Positions 1 through 12,254 of a stretch of DNA of 64,000 bases are shown piece by piece; positions within the stretch are counted from its first letter, which is position 1, and every line of letters starts with the position of its first letter. Under the pieces are notes generated by a model. That model had not been told where the DNA came from, did no database searches, and saw nothing but the letters and a program-made list of their open reading frames with translations. The DNA is taken from assembly GCA_016858145.1 (NCBI GenBank), contig JAEHOE010000123.1, forward strand, positions 248,001 to 312,000, written 5' to 3'. The translations under genes and the position numbers were made by a program. This DNA comes from Edaphochlamys debaryana. Lineage: Eukaryota; Chlorophyta; Chlorophyceae; Chlamydomonadales.

Positions 1-2
1 AC

Positions 3-476
3 TCCGAGGCCGCGGAGGCAGCAAAGCGGGGCGCGGACGCGGAGGCAGCGGTACAAGCGCAGGTCAGCAGCGCGGTGGCAGCCGGAGGGTCTGCAGCCCT
101 GCAGCCACCGCCGCCACCGCCGCCGCCGCCTCAGCTGCAAGCGCTGCCGGCGGTGGCACCATGGCGGCAGCCGATAGCGACTGATGAGATCACGGCTCCC
201 TCGGACGCGCTGATCGGCGCGGTGCCCCCGCCGCTGCGAGCGCCACCCCCGCCGCCGCCGCCACCGGCGACGGCGCCATGGCGGCGGCAGGCGGCGGCGG
301 CTGACATCACGGCTCCGTCGGAGGCGCTGCAAGGTGCGGCGGCGCCCTTGGCTCATACCAGCGGCGGAGTCCGGGTCCATTCCGCGCCCTGCCAGCAGGC
401 CCTCAATGGCGACTCGCCGGCTCGGAGGCTGGCGGGGGCGAGGCAATGGACCCGTCATGTGGACCCGTCGTCTTGA
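3..476 (+). CDS. C-terminal fragment of an unidentified Ala/Pro-rich protein
   Basis: The reading frame is open from the window edge to a TGA at 474-476, so this may be the last exon of a gene that starts outside. I do not recognise a family. Two imperfect repeats of 39 residues are visible. Each has a polyproline run, then APWR (156-167 and 273-284), then ITAPS(D/E)AL(I/Q)GA. The repeat keeps frame and its differences are mostly conservative, which favours coding. The tail after about nucleotide 355 is low complexity without features. GC-rich DNA in this window often gives open frames by chance, so a non-coding origin remains possible. Confidence 0.35.
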   Translation, partial: SEAAEAAKRGADAEAAVQAQVSSAVAAGGSAALQPPPPPPPPPQLQALPAVAPWRQPIATDEITAPSDALIGAVPPPLRAPPPPPPPPATAPWRRQAAAADITAPSEALQGAAAPLAHTSGGVRVHSAPCQQALNGDSPARRLAGARQWTRHVDPSS

Positions 477-3389
477 TACCGCCGGGGGCAACGGCCGAGG
501 CTGACTGGGCGGCGCTGGCTGACTGGGCGGCGCTGGCAACAGAGCTTGCGTCGTTGACGCTGGCGGACTGGCGGCCGCCGCCGCCATCAGATTAGCAGAT
601 GTGGGCACCGGCGGCTAGGTTGTTTCTAGGAAGTCAGGAGGAAGCAAGGACGCGGCCAAAGCAGCCGCCGGATGGAGTCTTGGGCGTACGCCGGGCACGT
701 TGCTGCCCCTCAACTGTTCATGTGTTGGGTATCAAGGAGTATGCCAACCTGGGGCCTGCGGGTCGGTCATGGGGCCGGCATGGGGCCGGCATCCAATCAT
801 GCCCGAATCGAAGTCACATTGGACCCCCTGGGGGGAGCAACGGGGCTCGGCCCTTGCCCTGCCTTCGGGCAGCCACGCACCCCGGTGGCCCATGCAAGGC
901 CTTCGAAAAGTGCCGGGGTTTTCTGGCTGTTGTGTCATGCCCCCAACCCGAGAACTGGTGGCTGGAGCAAAACCTCGACCTGAGCGCTCTTTGACCCCGT
1001 CCCTTTCAAGTCTGAGTGTGGGCTCGACTGCGGCCCCGTCCCCTCGAGCCCCTCTGCGCTAGCTATCGAGCGCCTAGCACGACCCTGTGGCCCCTTTGCA
1101 CGCCGTCAGCCTGCAGTGCGACCCGTTCACCTAGCCCACCCGGACCGAGGCCCAGCGCCCTCCGTCGAGGGGGAAAATGTGAGACAGGGACGATGTTACG
1201 CGAAAAGCAAGGCCAACAAAGGCCCTCCGTCGAGGGGAGCCTTCTCTCCTGAGCAGCCCAGCTCCCCTTTGCAGAGTCAGCACGGCTCTGACCCGCTGCG
1301 TTGCCCTTGCTGTGTGCGAGTGGAGGCGAGCGCGTGCCTTACAGCCCGCTTCAATTGTTCTCTCCTTGGCCCTGCCCGAGTGCACGCCAAGCCCGTGTCC
1401 TGTGGTCACCCCTGACCCGACACGCCCTCTCCCGGAGCGCATGTCCGCACCCCGGCGGCGTCAGTGCCTCCGTCCCCCTTTAACTCACCTCAATACCCGT
1501 AACGCTTCCACAATGCAAGACTTCCGCTGCTCAGTGTCCCTGCTGCTATCGCCTGCCCGTTGATCCCCCGGTCTGCCCCCGGTCGGGGCCGGCAGTCCGT
1601 GCCGTGCCCCCGCTGTTGAGGCGACTGCAGGGACCCTCCCGTCCGCGCGTCTGAGGTAGGGCCGGGGTGGCCGGGGCAACAGCGGCTGCTCTGCGAGCGA
1701 TCGCGTCCTGACCCTTCCTGACGCGCGCGTCGCAGACTTCCCCACTTTTGAGCTCGAGTCGCAATGGGCCGCAGCGACCTCCCCTGCCGCGTGCGCAACG
1801 GCGCCCTGCAGGCTTCAGAGCATCGCGCGGCGCGCTCGGCCGCGACCGGGAGAGATCGGGGCCCAGGAATTGTGCAAATACACAGTTGACGCGACGCCAG
1901 AAATTCCTCCCTCGCGTGTGCGTGTACGCCAGGCCTGATGTGTATTGTGACTAACACTTAGACAGACTAGAGATTGCTGGAGACTAGAGTCCGCGCGTCG
2001 GTAGCTAGCAGTATGTCAGGACATGTCCCGAGACGTCTCGAGACGCTTATCGCAAGTCAGCAGCCCCGCGAGTGTCGACTTCAGAGTACGGTGGGACTGG
2101 ATGGTGCACGCGGCGCGTGTCACAAAGAGGAGTCCGCTCGCGACGCAATGCCACCCATGGCCCCGCCCTCCCCGCCCTCCACGCCCGCCCTAAGCTTAGG
2201 CCAAACGCTTCGCGCCTGAAGCGGAGGACTACGTGACACTAGTGCTAGGTTGAGAGTGGGTTTTGGTCCCAACGCTGTCCGGGAAAAAGACTGCCCCACC
2301 GCCCCAGACTGCTCCTGACTGCCCCAGCACCCCACCCACGGGCGGGTCCGCTTGGTCAATGCAATGTGCAGCTAGCGGGGTCTGGCCCACCAACCGGATG
2401 CGACGAGCTACGAAAGGAGTGAAGCAGTCCCGCTGATTGAGCGGCGCCCCCGCCCCCCAATGCCACTCATGAGCACGCCCTTGTCAAGACCCCTTGGCGC
2501 AGGTGTGCTTGCTGGGCATGCGTGCGCCTCAGAATAGTTAGGATAGTAGTCTTGATCACTTGAGCCTTTGCATCATTTACTCCGCGGCATCGTTCGCAGC
2601 ACGGACCGCTGTTCGCTCTAGCAGGGACCAATCTTCGCTCTAGTTCGTTGGCGGTTGCATGCATGCGTCATCAGCCTGCAGTCAATGTCTGACTGCGCCT
2701 AACAGTTGGACGAACCCCAAAGTGACGAGCGAGCAGGGGCTGCCGAGACACGACCGCATTGGCGTAGCCGTTTGGCCAACCCCAAGACCCGAAGGGCCTG
2801 TTGAACGCTTCTTGCCCGGGGGGAAGGGGGATTTACCGAAGCTGAAACACGGGCCTTTGTCATTGAGCCCCGCAACGTGGCTAACGTGGCACGCACCCCG
2901 GCCAACCGGCGGTGACCGAGGCCAGAGCTAATACGCTGGGCTCTGGGCACCTCACGACTCATGACCTCCATATGTGTGGCCCAGACCCCAGCCTTTGTCG
3001 TTTCCAACAGGAGGTTTCCAAGGTGTGGATTCTTGACACTCAGGGACACCGTCCTGTCCAGCAGGATTCGGTCGCCCCTTGGGCTCCAAGGGGGCGTGTC
3101 ATCCCTCCGACCCTCCTCTCCTTACGTGTTTTACGTGTTTGGCGCTTCGCCTTCTGCCTACCACACCTTCGCCCACTTTTTGCAGATTTGTCGGTCCGCT
3201 GGGCCCGCTGTCACATTCGGGCCTGGTCGCCAACGCTTTCCGTATATATATCTACGCTCGTAAGTTTGTTTTCATACATATCACTTCCTCGACTCTGACC
3301 TTTACGGCGCCAGACCGTTGATTGCCACCATTTCGCGGACGAATCGAGTCTTTCCCGGCGCCGGCGACCGGGCGCCGCTCTTTACCAGA
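477..3389. other. Intergenic region upstream of scramblase copy 1
   Basis: No gene could be supported. Short ORFs on both strands lack conserved motifs and have no consistent splice partners. Visible items are a near-perfect direct repeat of CCCTCCGTCGAGGGG at about 1160 and 1225, a perfect palindrome CGAGACGTCTCG near 2028-2039, and a tandem GGGGCCGGCAT pair near 772-793. The block around 836-880 (CGGGGCTCGGCCC followed by a CCTGCC-CGGGCA stretch) recurs near 8594-8640 between scramblase copies 1 and 2, which suggests an old dispersed repeat. Confidence 0.5.
3243..3251 (+). promoter_or_regulatory. Candidate TATA element of scramblase copy 1
   Basis: TATATATAT lies 139 nt before the chosen ATG in otherwise GC-rich DNA. 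The other two copies also have TATAT-type sequence upstream (CTATATC near 9029 and 19451). This is inference from position only. Confidence 0.3.
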
Positions 3390-6300
3390 ATGGACAGCCG
3401 TCTAGATGCGCTGCCTGGCGTCGTCATCACGGAGCAGACGCGTCTCGCAGACGCGGTCATGGCCGCAGTCGGTGGTCAGTTGGGCCCTGTTGGGTGCAAC
3501 ATGTTTGTACGCAAGGACACGCTAGCCCAACCAGGCGTGAGATTCATCCTCCGCGGGCTGAGGACGAGACGCACGTCTGCCAAATGCCGCTCGCTTTCCG
3601 AGCCTCCAGCGTGCCAAGACTCGCTTTTCGAGCCTCCAGCCTGCCACTATGCAGCATCTGTGGCTGCAAATAAAGCCAACCATGCCACAGGGGTTGCCGC
3701 AGGGGGACAGCAGGCCCATTGCCTGTGCCCATGCCGCTCGGCAGGCACGCACGCACCGTTCGCTAGGCATATACCGGCGTACTGTGCTCCAAGTGGTGCT
3801 GGCAGCTCTGACGATGTCATTACGTTTAGTATGGCTGTCCTATGTCCAGCCCTCCATCCACCTCGTGCCACCCTCGGTGCACCCGGCCTGTCCGGCGGCT
3901 TGCCCCCCAGGCCCCCACGAGGCAGGCAACAAGTACAAGATCTATCAACTTCCGGGAGACAAGCGCCTGGTATGTATGGGGCCTTGCATGGTGGTATAAC
4001 CTGCACAGAGAGGTTAGCGGGGCTCACCCCCAAGCAAGGCGTAGCTGGGGCTCCGTCACTGGATGGGCCCCTGCCTCCCATATATACCGGCAATGTGTGA
4101 CGGAAGGCGGCCGGGTTCGTTCGGAACTGCTTGAACGGGAATGCGGTGCTGTTTCTACCCCGGAACCCAGCCGTTCGGTGCGCACGACTCAGCTCGCCCC
4201 TCCTCGCCCCCTTTCCCACTGCTCCCCCTCCCACCCCTTACTGCAGGCCACCAGCCACCAGGACACGCACGCCTCCTGGCTGCCCAAGAAGGCGGAGCTG
4301 AACGCCATGCAGCCGGTGCGTATGCAGGCTGGGGCCATGGAAAGGGGCGGCGCACGGACGGGGGCAAGGGCTGATTCACTGCCCGTAAAGGGCGGTAGGA
4401 GGGGCAGGGAAGGCAGAATTTATGTCTGGAGGCATAGGGCCACCTGTACAGGGCCTGGGGCAGGGACGTCAGCAGGGGCTAGCAGAGCTGTGCCCAGCAG
4501 CAGCAGCGCAGATGACGTGTTAGCCGCCAATGGGCACTCCGTGGCTGCTCTGAGCTACTGATGATGAGCTCCGGTCACAAATAAGTAACCGTGAAGCTGT
4601 CTTGCCGCCGCCGCGGGCCCCGCAGGCAATGTCGGTCGTCGAGAAGTCTTCCGGCTGCCTGCGCGTAGTCCTGGCCCTGTTCGGAGGTGAGGCGCAGTGC
4701 CGTACTATGGCACGGCTAGCCGTGCGTACGATGGAAGCAGACAGGACTTGCTACCGGATATATAGCGATGTAGCCAGGGGCGAGACCGACCAGGGGCCAC
4801 AGGGACGTCTGGCGACTGGTCATGTCGTGGGCAGAGGACTCCACTATGCAGCCAGCCAGCCAGCCAGCCAGCCACAACACTCTATCACTCGGTCACTTAT
4901 TACATGCTGAGCCCGAGCCTCAACGTTCTGTTTGCCGTCGTAGGCTACAATCTGCGCGCGCTCAAGCTGAACTTTGTGGACTGTGAGTGAGCGGCAACAG
5001 GGTGGGCCAACAGGACCAAGTGAAGCACTGCTTTAGTGGCACGCGGGGACAGGTGAAGGGAGAACCCCTCCTACATAGACTTCATTCGCCTCCGTCCCAC
5101 GACTCCCACCCCTCCTGACCCGGAGCATCCTCCCGATCCTCCGGCGGCTGCAGCCTCTTACCGCGTGCCGTACATCGCTCATCGGCCCTGCAAGATGGGG
5201 GCGGCCTGCTGCTGCCCGCTTGAGGTGCGCAAACTATATGTCTGCGGTCGCAAACGCGACGGACTGCTTGGATTGAGGACGCCTAGATACGCACCCTCAT
5301 CTGTCTCCTAAAATGTATACCAGTCTCGAGCGTTGACGATTCGATTGCCGCCTGTGCCATTCCGTACAGATGACCATGTACGACGCCAACGGCGACATGG
5401 TTGGGCAGGTGCGTCACTCGATGAATGAAGGCATGGGACTGACTTGCGCAGAGCTCCGCGCTATCTAGGGGACGCAAGAACGGCCACCGCTGGGACGCAA
5501 GCCGCCTGAACGCCAAGCCCTTTCGTTTGCGCCTGGAGCACGCTGGGCTCCTGGGAAGACGGTCAACGTGGGGGCAGACGACAGACCCATCGGCTGGGCG
5601 CCCCTTCCAGCCTGATCGCGGAGCTCTTACGTGCCTTTTTTCCCTGACCTGTAGGTGGTGGAGAAGACCGAAAACTGCTTCTGGGAGCAGTTCTGCCTGT
5701 GGTGAGGTTGTGCCATGTGCTGCGCGAAACGGGTGGCGCAGTAGCCCATCGCGGGTATCGCGGGCAGGCTCGAGCCCTCGCTCGCTCGGTCCTTCCGATC
5801 TCCCTGATCTTCCCTGAACCCCCCCCCCTTCCCAGCACCTACACGCAGAAGGTGCTCGTGGGCAGCAGCCGCCAGAGCCTGGTCCACAAGTACAACATCG
5901 TGAGCGCTTGGGTGTGGGGTCATGAGCTGTTGTCGGGAAGGCTAGTGTATAGATGGAGCTGAGTTAAGTGGTGAGGGAAAGTGGCCTCGACCTACCGCGC
6001 GCAAGTTCGTTCAGAGCCAAACGCAAAGCCAGTGCCGACATGGGCTGCGCTGCAGGTCACCCCCTGCCGTGATGAGCGCCCCCGGGGCCGCCGCATCTTA
6101 CTTGCGCAAGATGGTCAATTGACCTTGGCACTTGTGCATGCCCCACGCCGCAGGTCAACCCCTGCCTCTGCTGCGGTCGCGTCAACAACTGCTGCGGCTC
6201 CACGTAAGGCCGGGACAGAAGCAAACTGTTCCGGGAGAAACGGTCGTCCGGCGCAAGCCTCCTTTTACTTGTTCTGATTCATGCCGTCAGCGCACAACCT

Positions 6301-7377
6301 GGCGTCCCCAGCTTCAGGAGTCCGGTAGCTACCAGGCCACCCCCGCCCCTGCACTGCTGCCTGCTGCCTGCCTGCTGCCGGTGACTCCTGTGCTGTGCGT
6401 GACGGTCCTCCACCCACCCATCATGCATATCCATGCATGACTGACGCAGTCCCGCCCGTGACACCTCATCTGTCATCTCACCCCTACCTGCCTCCCCCTA
6501 CCTCCCCCTTACCCCCCTCCCCGCAGGTGCTGCAAGCAAAACTTCTTCATCGACATCACCGACCCGCAGGTGAGAGGGCCCCTCGGACGTAACACTAAGC
6601 GTCACCGCTAACACACAAGGCAACAAAGCTGCAAGGGCTGGCGTTTATTATATTAGCGGGAATACCGGCATGTAACGGGCCGGTCCGGGCATGCAAAGGG
6701 TTGCCAGAAGTGACATGCCGCGCCAAAGTTCGTCGGGGGGCTGGCTGAGCGTGGTCCCTTTACTAAAGAGGGGACCCGGCCTGACCGAAACACTCATGGG
6801 CGGGCGGGTGGCCACCCCTGCCCTGACCAACCTACCCACACAGGGCCGGATCATGTCGTACGCGCACAAGACGTACGGCGGAGACGGTGGCTGCTGCACC
6901 CACGACTTTTCCAACTACGTGCTGCCCTTCCCCAAGGCAAGCAGCCCATGGGACAGTGTGGATCGACGCGCGTTGCGGGAGGTTTCTGCCCAACCTGAAG
7001 CGGCTGTCCTGCCTGGGTTTCGGTTTCCTTACGTGCTTGGCGCGGGCCTCCCTCATCTCAGGCCTTGCCCCTCCCACAGTCACAGGCCTTGGCCCCCCGC
7101 CCCTCATCGCTTGGCCGCATGCCTCCCGTGACCCCCCACCTACCCCCAGGGAGTGAGCAACCTGGCCTCGCCCCTCTATGGCCCCCTCCTCGATCGCCCT
7201 CCTCTTCATGCATGACCCCCCGCCCCTCGCCCCCGCCCCTCGCCTTCGCCCCTCGCCCCCACCCCTCGCCCCCACCCCCAGGACGCCACCCTCCTGGACC
7301 GCATGATGCTGGTGATGGGCATGCTGTCCACCGGATACACCTACCACACGCCCGAGGGCACCATATTCAACAGCTGA
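3390..7377 (+). CDS. Phospholipid scramblase-family protein, copy 1
   Basis: Membrane protein of the Scramblase family (beta-barrel around a C-terminal helix; members move phospholipids between leaflets or act as membrane regulators). Model of 271 residues in 13 exons: 3390-3474, 3911-3969, 4247-4315, 4626-4686, 4944-4982, 5154-5224, 5370-5408, 5655-5701, 5836-5899, 6154-6203, 6527-6569, 6844-6936, 7282-7377; all junctions keep frame. Family marks: RPCKMGAACCCPLE (compare the RP-x-CxxCCCP region of animal scramblases), MVGQVVEK, CCKQNFFIDITDPQGRI and a C-terminal hydrophobic helix around LLDRMMLVMGML. Relative to copies 2 and 3 it has two extra introns (4316-4625, 4687-4943) splitting a 169-nt exon, lacks five residues before HDFSNYV, and has a changed C-terminus. 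The last intron has a GC donor (6937). Biochemical activity is not shown by sequence; ion-channel or signalling roles are alternatives. Confidence 0.8.
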
Positions 7378-9101
7378 GGTGCTGGCGGGGCAGGCTGTGC
7401 TGCATGCAGTGCGGCTGGCTCTGGGCGCGCCAAGCAAGGCGGAGCGGACGCAGCGCCGGCCATGTATGGACGGGGCGGGGGTTGGTTGTCGCCTGTGTTT
7501 GCCCACGTGGTATTCCGTCGGAAGGCACCGGCGGCAGTGCTCAGCGCATGGGCTGGGCGCGGCTGGCATGTCAGGGGGGAGCGTGAGAGATGATCCGCAA
7601 TGTATGAGCGAGGTACGCATGTACCAGGTACCCATGTACGATGCTCGCATGGCGTATAGTTGCAACGATGGAGCAGTGAAATCGGATTCATTTGGCTTTC
7701 CTATGTAATCCGATGGGATTCGTGCTGGCGCTCAGGACTGAGCTCGAGTTGGCCTTAGGCCCTGGCTTGTACTTGGCCACGAACGCGCACACCTTAAACT
7801 CCGCTGCATGTGGTTGCATGCGGTGATAGCAGCGAATTGAGAGCATGGATATTCACTTGGGTAGCCATGGATGCGTGCCCAGGGCTGGAGAAGCTTAAGA
7901 GACTAGTGCCGGCGGCCGCCGTTGACAAGCCGAGAGAAGTACATATTAGTCGACTTTGTATATAGCGGTTGCGGTTCTGATATATAATCATGTGAGAAGG
8001 GCGAGGGGGCGGCACGTACCGAACTACCGATGCCACCGGCATCGCAAGGGGGGAGCAGGGCAGGTCGCGCGGGGTACGCCGGGCGGCCGGGAGTCCGACC
8101 TGCCAAGTGGCCGCTGGCCTGCACAGCACCGGCGGGGCGGTGCGGGGTGGGCCAGTGTCGGCTGCAATTTTTACCACTACCCATGCTGTTAAGTGGGCCT
8201 GCAGCCCATGTGATCATTGGCCCTTCCTCCACCCAGTTTCACGAGATCGATCACGATCTTTCCTGTGCCAGTTGGCACGCCCAGTCAGACCCAATTCAGG
8301 TTACGCTCTCCGCAACGAGAGGCTTGTGAGGTCCCCCTCTTCTACATCCCTGCAAGCGCCGACCGCCCGCCCCCACCGCCGCCACCAGCCCTGCGCGGGC
8401 CTCGGCGGTGGTCTCGTGATGCCATGTGGTGGCAGGCGGCCTGGGGGCGGCAGCGGGAAGGGGCACAGACTTGGAGGCACCACTCAGCACCACGAATGCC
8501 ACAGCCGCTGCCTCCGCCGCTGCAACTGCCACGGCCGCCCCCCCCCCACGCACTGCAAGCGCCTCCCCTACCGCCGCCACCGGAGCTGGGGGTGACCACG
8601 GGGCTCGGCCCCTTTCCTGCCGTCGGGCAACCCTGAGCTCGACGTCCAGTTCTGGCGGCACGCTCAGTCAGATTCGATCAAGGACAGTCACGCCGCTCTT
8701 CCCGATAAGGAGGCCCCCACCCTTCAATATACATCACGTTATATGGCTATTGCTGGAGGCTGGCGAAGACCGCTTCGTTGGGGCCGGCGAAAGGTCGGGA
8801 CGTACCTCGACCCAAAGTGTGAAGTGGTATCGACCACGCCGACCGTACGTTTCGGAACAGTGTAGCTGCCGAGGAGGACTCGCCTAAGCAAGCTCTGTCC
8901 CAGAGTCTTAACGCGACCGCAAGAGCGGTAGGCGCGACGGCACTTTTTCAAGGATTGGTCGTGCGTGATGCCCATCGCGGGGTTTCGGCCACTTGATAAG
9001 GCCGCCTAGTCGCTTACCTGCTGAGCTATATCTAGCGTTCTTTCCTGCATATACACACGGAGACGACCTCTCAGTCGTCGTGTTGAGACAAGTTCGCAAG
9101 A
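7378..9101. other. 3' UTR and spacer between scramblase copies 1 and 2
   Basis: The first about 350 nt are probably the 3' UTR of copy 1. The rest has no supported gene. A Pro-rich ORF near 8217-8636 is low complexity and lacks motifs. The 8594-8640 block resembles 836-880. The last 120 nt before copy 2 hold CTATATCTAG and GCATATACAC, which could serve as its core promoter. Confidence 0.45.
7704..7708 (+). promoter_or_regulatory. Candidate TGTAA polyadenylation signal, scramblase copy 1
   Basis: TGTAA, the usual poly(A) signal of volvocine algae, lies 327 nt after the stop codon. Copy 3 has the same motif 332 nt after its stop, which supports the call. Confidence 0.45.
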
Positions 9102-12100
9102 ATGGACAAGGCGCCCCAAGTGCAGGAGTTCGATGGCCTCCCAGGCGTGGTGATTCGGGAGTCAACTCACGTCATCGATGCTATTATGGATGCAATTGGA
9201 GGCAAGTCCCGTGCGAGCAGTGCAGCTGGGTGCCCTTTTGCCGGACAGAAGCAGACAAGTAGGCGCTGTGGGTCGGTAAGGCGCATCCTTGGCCTGTTAA
9301 GTGCGTGAGCCTATAGCGAGGGCGCCGCACGCGTTCTGCGGGAAAGCGACTGGCGCACGGCCGCTGGCAAGATTCACTCCTTGGCGCAACGCGCCTGGCC
9401 TTACGTAGCTGACTCAACAAAATTATGCGCTGCAGCTCACCTCGCAGGAGAAAACGGCGGGATTGCCCGTCGCAGCGTGCCATGACTGCTTCGCTTCGGG
9501 TTGCCTTGTCCCGTTTTCCAACGCAGGCGCCTACGAGGCTGCCAACAAGTACAAGACCACCAGCAAGTCACAGCCTCTGGGTCACCAGCCCGACAGCGCA
9601 TGGCAGGCTGTGACAGGGACCTGTGACAGGGACCTGTGACCAGCGAAGTCACAGGCAGGCGCAGACAAGCGCCTGGTATGTATGGGGCCCCCAAGGCTGG
9701 GGATGGATGGTGAGAAGCGCCTGGTGAGCGGGACGCGCTCGCCACGGGTGTGCGTGGGGTCGCGGGTGGTTGCCCGCACGCTCTGCGCCGGCTGGGGCCT
9801 GGGGGACAGGGCCATGTGGCTTACTCCCGGCTTGCCTGGAAACAGGCCACGACGCACGATGACACCGACAGCTCTTGGCTGCCCAAGAAGGAGGAGCTCG
9901 ATAAGCTCCAGCCGGTCTTCACCGCCGTCGAGCAGTCGTCCACCTGCGACCGCATGTGCCTCGCCTGGGTCGGCTGCCTGAACCACCGCACCCTCAAGCT
10001 CAAATTCGTAAACGGTGAGGCCAGCAAAGCAACTAGGTGGCCTCAATTCTCCTCCTAGCATTGGACTGCTGGCCTCGTGCTGGGGACCGTAGTGGGCGCA
10101 GCTGGCTGGGCTCCTCATGTCGCTCATGCCAGGGGTCACCGGGGCCAACCCTGCCGCCTCACGTCATCCCGAACCCCCCCGTCCACCCGTCGGGGTGACC
10201 CTTCACTTGAGCAGCTGCGAACCAGGTGCCGTACACCGCCGACCGGCCCTTCAAGTGCGGCGCGTGCTGCGGCAGCCCTCTCGAGGTGGGCCCAGGGAGC
10301 CCAGCAGGGTCCAGACGGGCCCACCCTGTGTCGCAGCAACCTGACTGAAGAGATCCCCTGCCCCCAAGCATGCCTGGGCGCCAGAAGCGTAGTGCAGCAG
10401 GGGTGCATGGCTGTGGGGCAGGCGGCAGACTGGGGTCGGTGGGGAGCCGGCGGGCAAGACCCTGTCGCACGTGCTGGAACGCCGTACCTACGTCTCGCGC
10501 TTCTCGTGATCTGCCGTACAGATGACCATGACGGACGCCAGCGGCAACATGGTCGGGCAGGTGCGTGTCGATGGGCGCACCCCCCCCCCCTGCAGCGTGT
10601 ACATGGGGGAGGGGGGAGGGGGGTTTCGCGGAGGGCGGGCAGCCGCTGGCCATCTTGTGCGCATGGGGCCATAGGCTAATTGGGCTCGTCCTCTCGGCAC
10701 GTGACCAGCGTGGCCAAGCCATGACGCTCCCGTGCTCGCTTCCTCCCTCCCCTGCAGGTCGTCGAGAAGACCGAGGGGTGCTGCTTCGAGCAGTGGTGCC
10801 TGTGGTGAGTGAGCCGCCCGGAGTCTCAACCTCCCAACCTCACACTAGCCGAAACAACAGATACCGGTACCTTACCTTGGGCTGCGTGTGTTGTGCTCAC
10901 GTCCCCTCCCCTTCCTCCACCCCCCTTCCCAGCACCTACACGCACAAGGTGCTCGTGGGCAGCACTCGCCAGAGCCTGGTCCACAAGTACAACATTGTGA
11001 GTGCGAGGGAGCGTATCCAGGTGCCAGCGAAGAACTGACGCATCTTGGGAGTCACCCGAGGCTTCGGACGCATCGGAACCTCATCACACGAGGCGCTGCT
11101 CATACACATGCTGAGCGCGTGCCCCTGTATCCTCCACCTTGACCACTACCCCAGGTCAACCCCACCATGTGCTGCGGCCGCGTCAACAACTGCTTCGGCG
11201 CCACGTGAGGCCCGGGGCTTTTGAGTTTCAGATCCTGTTAGGAGTCAGAGCGTACCCTGTAGGGTCTGGTCAGATGAGGGACTGGTGCCGACGAAGCGCC
11301 ATGTCAACCAGCTTCCCTCCGCCCCCCAGGATCCCTTTGCTCCCCTTGCTCACCTCCCCTTCTCCCCATGTGCAGGTGCTGCAAGCAGAACTTCTTCATC
11401 GACGTCACCGACCCCCAGGTGCGTGCTCTCGAGCGGGGAAGCTGGCAGTGGGGCAGCAACGGAAGGAGAGGGGCTCGAGGTGTCTCGCACTACGCTACAT
11501 GACGAGAGCACGGTAGCTCGGCGGGCTCAAACTCGACAGCCCAGCCCGAATACGAACCCGCTACCAACCCGTACCACCGCCACCACACAATCTCATCTCC
11601 GCTCACCCGAGCAGCCCTTCACGCCAGTAGTCTTCTTGCCACGCTCTCCAACACAGGGCAAGGTGGTGTCGTACGCGCACCAAACGTACGGCGGAGACGG
11701 CGGCTGCGGCGGCTTCTTCCGCATGGCCAACGACTTCTCCAACTACATCGTGCCCTTCCCCGAGGCAAGCGCTCCTATCTAGCCATCCAGGACGTCAGTG
11801 ATAAGATGTTGGAACGACGGGATTGAAAGGCCAGCACCAGGCGTAGCTGAGGGGATGGACCTGCGTAGCTGTTGCTCAGGACGGAGCTCAGTCTGCTCCC
11901 TTGTCTGGCTGGGGGGTGGGCGCAGGGCCTGCCCTTGCGAAAGCCGCGAGCAGGCCTGGCCGCTCTGCCTCTCAATCAATCGTGCTCCACCCGGCTGCTG
12001 GAGGCTGCCGTGCGTGATGACGGCGGGTTTCCCCTCCATCCCTGCTCTTCCCAGGACGCGTGAAACCTGGACCGCGTACGTCATGCTGCTACCCTTCACC

Positions 12101-12254
12101 GGCCGTGCCCTTCCTGACCCCCTCCTCGATCGGCCCCCTCTGTCACCCCCGCCCCCAGGACGCGAGCAACCTGGACCGCGTCATGCTGGTGCTGGGCATG
12201 CTGTCCATCGAGTACGCCTACCACAGCCGTGAGGGCGGCGAGGACAACAACTGA
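9102..12254 (+). CDS. Phospholipid scramblase-family protein, copy 2
   Basis: Same family as copy 1. Model of 283 residues in 12 exons: 9102-9201, 9527-9580, 9665-9675, 9846-10014, 10215-10285, 10522-10560, 10758-10804, 10933-10996, 11155-11204, 11376-11418, 11657-11764, 12159-12254. It starts MDKAPQVQEF like copy 3 (MDKAPLVQTI), which fixes the start. Marks: RPFKCGACCGSPLE, CCKQNFFIDVTDPQGKV, and a C-terminal helix near LDRVMLVLGMLSIEYAYH. Intron 1 seems to use a GC donor (GCAAGT, 9202) and the last intron certainly does (11765). Exon 2 is interrupted by about 110 nt of extra sequence containing an in-frame stop. An 84-nt intron (9581-9664) plus an 11-nt micro-exon restores frame and gives LDKRL, matching GDKRL and GEKRL in the sisters. 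If that intron is not spliced, this copy is broken. The CCC of the Cys cluster is altered to CCGS. Confidence 0.75.
12051..12091 (+). repeat. Decayed copy of the last scramblase exon start, inside the preceding intron
   Basis: CCAG-GACGCG-TGA-AACCTGGACCGCGT resembles the true acceptor and exon start at 12155-12192 (CCAG-GACGCGAGCAACCTGGACCGCGT). The copy lies 104 nt upstream and carries an in-frame TGA, so it cannot replace the real exon. Confidence 0.75.

Noticed and set aside
3318..4100. 260-residue ORF covering scramblase copy 1 exon 1
   Set aside because: It reads through exon 1 into intron 1 and meets exon 2 out of frame; the spliced model agrees with two paralogs.
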